This document shows, one piece after another, positions 62,214 to 64,000 of a DNA stretch of 64,000 nt (the stretch's first letter is position 1; each line of letters opens with the position of its first letter). The translations under genes and the position numbers were made by a program. The notes under the pieces were generated by a model. The model was not told where the DNA came from and did no database searches. It saw nothing but the letters and a program-made list of their open reading frames with translations. Source of the stretch: Pseudomonadota bacterium (lineage in GTDB: Bacteria; Pseudomonadota; Gammaproteobacteria; Burkholderiales; Burkholderiaceae_C); assembly GCA_022566735.1 (NCBI GenBank), contig JADFIG010000008.1:1-64000 (forward strand). The letters are read 5' to 3'.

Positions 62214-63113
62214 GTGGCCAGATCCAGAAACATCAAGCCGTCGATCATGGACAACGACACGTTGGCGGCGCTGCCACCGCTTACGCGGCTGCTTTTCGTG
62301 TACCTGTGGATGCTTGCTGACCGTGAGGGACGGTTGGCGGATCGACCGGCGCGCATCGCCGCCCAGGCGCTGCCCTACGACCGGGATGCTGACGTCGATG
62401 CAATGCTCGACGACCTGCAACGCACCGGCTTCATCACGCGTTACGTGGCCGCAGGGCGCGCAGTCATCCAGATCGCCAACTTCCTCAAGCACCAGTCCCC
62501 TCACGGCACCGAGCGTGACGGTGAGTTGCCGGACGCACGTGGCTTCATCACCGTTCATGTCCGAGGCCGAAACGGGTACGCCACGGGCGAAAAACAGGAT
62601 GTGCAGGCGGCTCCACCAGTTGATCAACAGTCGGGCAACTGTGCGTTAACAGTTAAGCCACCGTCTGATAACACCCTGATTCCTGATTCACTGATTCCTG
62701 ATTCATACGTAGCTAAAGCTACGCCGCCTGACGGCGCGCCGGCTGACGCCGCCATGCCTCCGGCGATGACCACCAAAGAGATGGTCTGGTCGCTTGGACC
62801 TGCGTTGCTGGGAGAGCGATCACGCAGCCTGCTGGGCAAGCTGGTGGCCACGCATGGCGAGGACGTTGTGGCGGCAGTTTTGGCCGATTGCGAGCGTGAA
62901 AAGCCTGGGGAGCCGAAGTCTTGGGTGAGGGCTGCGTGCATGAATCGGCAGCAAGGCCCCAAATCGGTCGCTGGCAACCCAAACGACATGCTGTCCAACC
63001 CAACCCCTGCGTGGGCCATATCGGCAGGATTTGGAAGCCGCTTCGAGGCCGAGAACTCTGGATGCACAGAGCACAACCATCGTCAGTTCCAGGACGGCCG
63101 GAGGGTGGCATGA
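62214..63113 (+). CDS. Phage replication initiation protein (O-like)
   Basis: The 299-residue protein has the phage replication winged-helix domain: VARSRNIKPSIMDNDTLAALPPLTRLLFVYLWMLADREGRLADRPARIAAQALPYD, DDLQRTGFITRYVAAGRAVIQIANFLKHQSPHG. A linker with doubled IPDSLIPDS is followed by a C-terminal domain. The start is GTG at 62,214 with GGAGG 6 nt upstream. Tandem DNA repeats and a hairpin lie inside the gene, as the origin does in lambda O. Confidence 0.8.
   Translation: MARSRNIKPSIMDNDTLAALPPLTRLLFVYLWMLADREGRLADRPARIAAQALPYDRDADVDAMLDDLQRTGFITRYVAAGRAVIQIANFLKHQSPHGTERDGELPDARGFITVHVRGRNGYATGEKQDVQAAPPVDQQSGNCALTVKPPSDNTLIPDSLIPDSYVAKATPPDGAPADAAMPPAMTTKEMVWSLGPALLGERSRSLLGKLVATHGEDVVAAVLADCEREKPGEPKSWVRAACMNRQQGPKSVAGNPNDMLSNPTPAWAISAGFGSRFEAENSGCTEHNHRQFQDGRRVA
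62676..62723 (+). repeat. Iteron-like tandem repeats and hairpin, possible replication origin
   Basis: A 15-nt unit CTGATTCCTGATTCA occurs twice head to tail (62,676-62,705), so CTGATTC is present four times. Next comes the hairpin CGTAGC-TAAA-GCTACG (62,708-62,723). Lying inside a replication protein gene, this could be the origin the protein binds. Confidence 0.5.
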
Positions 63114-63475
63114 GCTTCCAACAGCTGATCCCGAGAGGGCCGGTGGGAGGGGTGACCCGGCAGCAGTTGATCTTCAGCCTGGGTGTGATCGGCCATATGC
63201 GCTTGGACGACCCGCGGCTCGTGGGCATTCAGTCCGGCCAGATCTTCGCCAGGGATGCCTTCGCGCGTTTGGTCGACATCGCAGTCAACCGCGGACTGGA
63301 TCGCAAGGTTCGGCGCCAACTTGTCGGCGCTGCGCGGCGCGGTCAACCGACCACGTGGGCTCTGGGCTTGGTCGACATGGTGCACGACAAGCTGTCGCCC
63401 TCTGAGATCGATTCAGAGTTGCTGCGGCTTTCTCGCGTCATCGACTACTTCTGCCAGAACGTGGGGACCACATGA
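63110..63475 (+). CDS. Hypothetical phage protein
   Basis: The 121-residue protein (FSLGVIGHMRLDDPRLVGIQSGQIFARDAFARLVDIAVNRGLDRKVRRQLVGAARRG) is helical and basic in the middle, with no family recognised. It overlaps both the replication gene and the primase gene through ATGA junctions, so it is probably part of the replication module. Confidence 0.65.
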   Translation: MSFQQLIPRGPVGGVTRQQLIFSLGVIGHMRLDDPRLVGIQSGQIFARDAFARLVDIAVNRGLDRKVRRQLVGAARRGQPTTWALGLVDMVHDKLSPSEIDSELLRLSRVIDYFCQNVGTT

Positions 63476-64000
63476 ACGCGCACGACATTGCCCGCCTGTT
63501 GGCAGATCGTGCAGCCGACGTAGCGGCCCACCTGTTGCCTGGCGGCAAACGCAACGGCAAAGAGTGGAAGGCCGGCAGCGTCACCGGCGAAGCTGGCCAG
63601 TCGCTGAGCGTGTGCTTGGCTGGCGAGAAGCGCGGTGTCTGGGCGGACTTTGCCAGTGGCGAAGGTGGCGACTTGCTTGACCTGTGGGTGGCCTGCCGGT
63701 GCACCAGCATGGCGGATGCCATCCGCGAGGCAAAGCAGTACCTGGGGGTACGCGACACCTTGCCACAGCCTCCAGCCAAGACCTATCGCCGGCCTGAGCG
63801 TCAGGCCAACTGCGTGACTCCCAAGGCCGGCGCCCGGGATTGGTTGCAGAGTCGGGGCCTGACGCCCGAGACCCTGGCAGCCTTCAAGATTGGCGAGGTG
63901 GTGCATGGCAGCAAGACCTACGCAGTCTTCCCGTACCTGCGCGACGGCGAGTTGATCAACGCCAAGAGTCGCAACGTCGCAGACAAGAAGGACATGCGCC
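63472..64000 (+). CDS. Phage primase/helicase, N-terminal part (cut by window end)
   Basis: 176 codons are visible. The N-terminus contains WKAGSVTGEAGQSLSVCLAGEKRGVWADFASGEGGDLLDLWV, matching the DNA-binding front domain of phage DnaG/gp4-like primases, then ARDWLQSRGLTPETLAAFKIGEV and YAVFPYLRDGELINAKSRN, typical of the region before the TOPRIM domain. A DnaB-type helicase half may follow outside the window. The ATG overlaps the previous stop (ATGA). Confidence 0.8.
   Translation, partial: MNAHDIARLLADRAADVAAHLLPGGKRNGKEWKAGSVTGEAGQSLSVCLAGEKRGVWADFASGEGGDLLDLWVACRCTSMADAIREAKQYLGVRDTLPQPPAKTYRRPERQANCVTPKAGARDWLQSRGLTPETLAAFKIGEVVHGSKTYAVFPYLRDGELINAKSRNVADKKDMR

Larger units (their letters stand above)
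56893..64000. mobile_element. Integrated prophage or prophage-like element, left end only
   Basis: The element starts at the tRNA-Thr fragment and runs past the right edge. It has a tyrosine integrase, AlpA-like regulator, HNH nuclease, replication protein and primase/helicase, with many start/stop overlaps on one strand. Base composition is visibly lower in GC than the catabolic region. No structural phage genes are in view, so prophage, satellite or integrative plasmid cannot be told apart. Confidence 0.8.

Overview
The window is high-GC DNA (coding mostly above 65% by eye) from a betaproteobacterium, most likely a Burkholderiales member of the Comamonadaceae or the Leptothrix/Rubrivivax/Ideonella group. 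This rests on gene families and order: multicomponent phenol hydroxylases, paired DUF1302/DUF1329 genes, PEP-CTERM sorting, a livKHMGF cluster and pcm-tolC adjacency. It is inference; no rRNA gene is present.

Layout. 1-4.7 kb: the 3' end of a large RHS/YD-repeat gene with a small coupled membrane-protein gene. 4.7-12.8 kb: an ORF6N remnant, a PEP-CTERM protein, an unusual LprI-N/SPRY protein, a cupin, a lipoprotein, a flavin reductase, a DUF2703 protein, a nitronate monooxygenase, a fumarylacetoacetase-fold protein and an alpha/beta hydrolase. 12.8-24.7 kb: livF-G-M-H-K, an acyl-CoA ligase, a hotdog thioesterase, a histone-deacetylase-like amidohydrolase, a TetR regulator, a PIMT-family methyltransferase and a TolC-type channel. 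24.7-31.4 kb: an RND/MMPL exporter, a YCF48-like protein, DUF1329 and DUF1302, read leftward as one operon.

31.7-53.9 kb is the core: an aromatic (phenol) catabolic island of about 22 kb. It has two convergent, diverged phenol hydroxylase operons (left LMNO, right KLMNOP). Each has its own XylR/DmpR-type sigma-54 activator and a recognisable -24/-12 promoter. A meta-cleavage operon (dmpBCEHIFG, SDR, tautomerase, quinone reductase) follows, and a DmpQ-type ferredoxin lies at the far left end. No dmpD hydrolase is present, so flux should go through the dehydrogenase/4-oxalocrotonate branch to pyruvate and acetyl-CoA. A CatR/BenM-type LysR gene sits between the upper and lower pathway operons. 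ATAC-N7-GTAT boxes, each with a second ATAC half-site exactly 22 bp closer to the gene, lie upstream of both the meta operon and the distant DUF1302/DUF1329/RND operon. I infer one LysR regulon joining catabolism to an envelope/export system, while the hydroxylases are under sigma-54 control.

53.9-56.6 kb carries a GAF-PAS-GGDEF protein and an orphan COG3636-like antitoxin. At 56,893 a 48-nt 3' fragment of tRNA-Thr(TGT) marks the attachment site of an integrated element that runs off the right edge. It holds a tyrosine integrase, two unknown genes each preceded by a similar two-stem hairpin ending in TGACCACA, an HNH endonuclease, an AlpA-like regulator, and a run of start/stop-overlapping small genes leading to a replication protein with internal iteron-like repeats and a partial primase/helicase.
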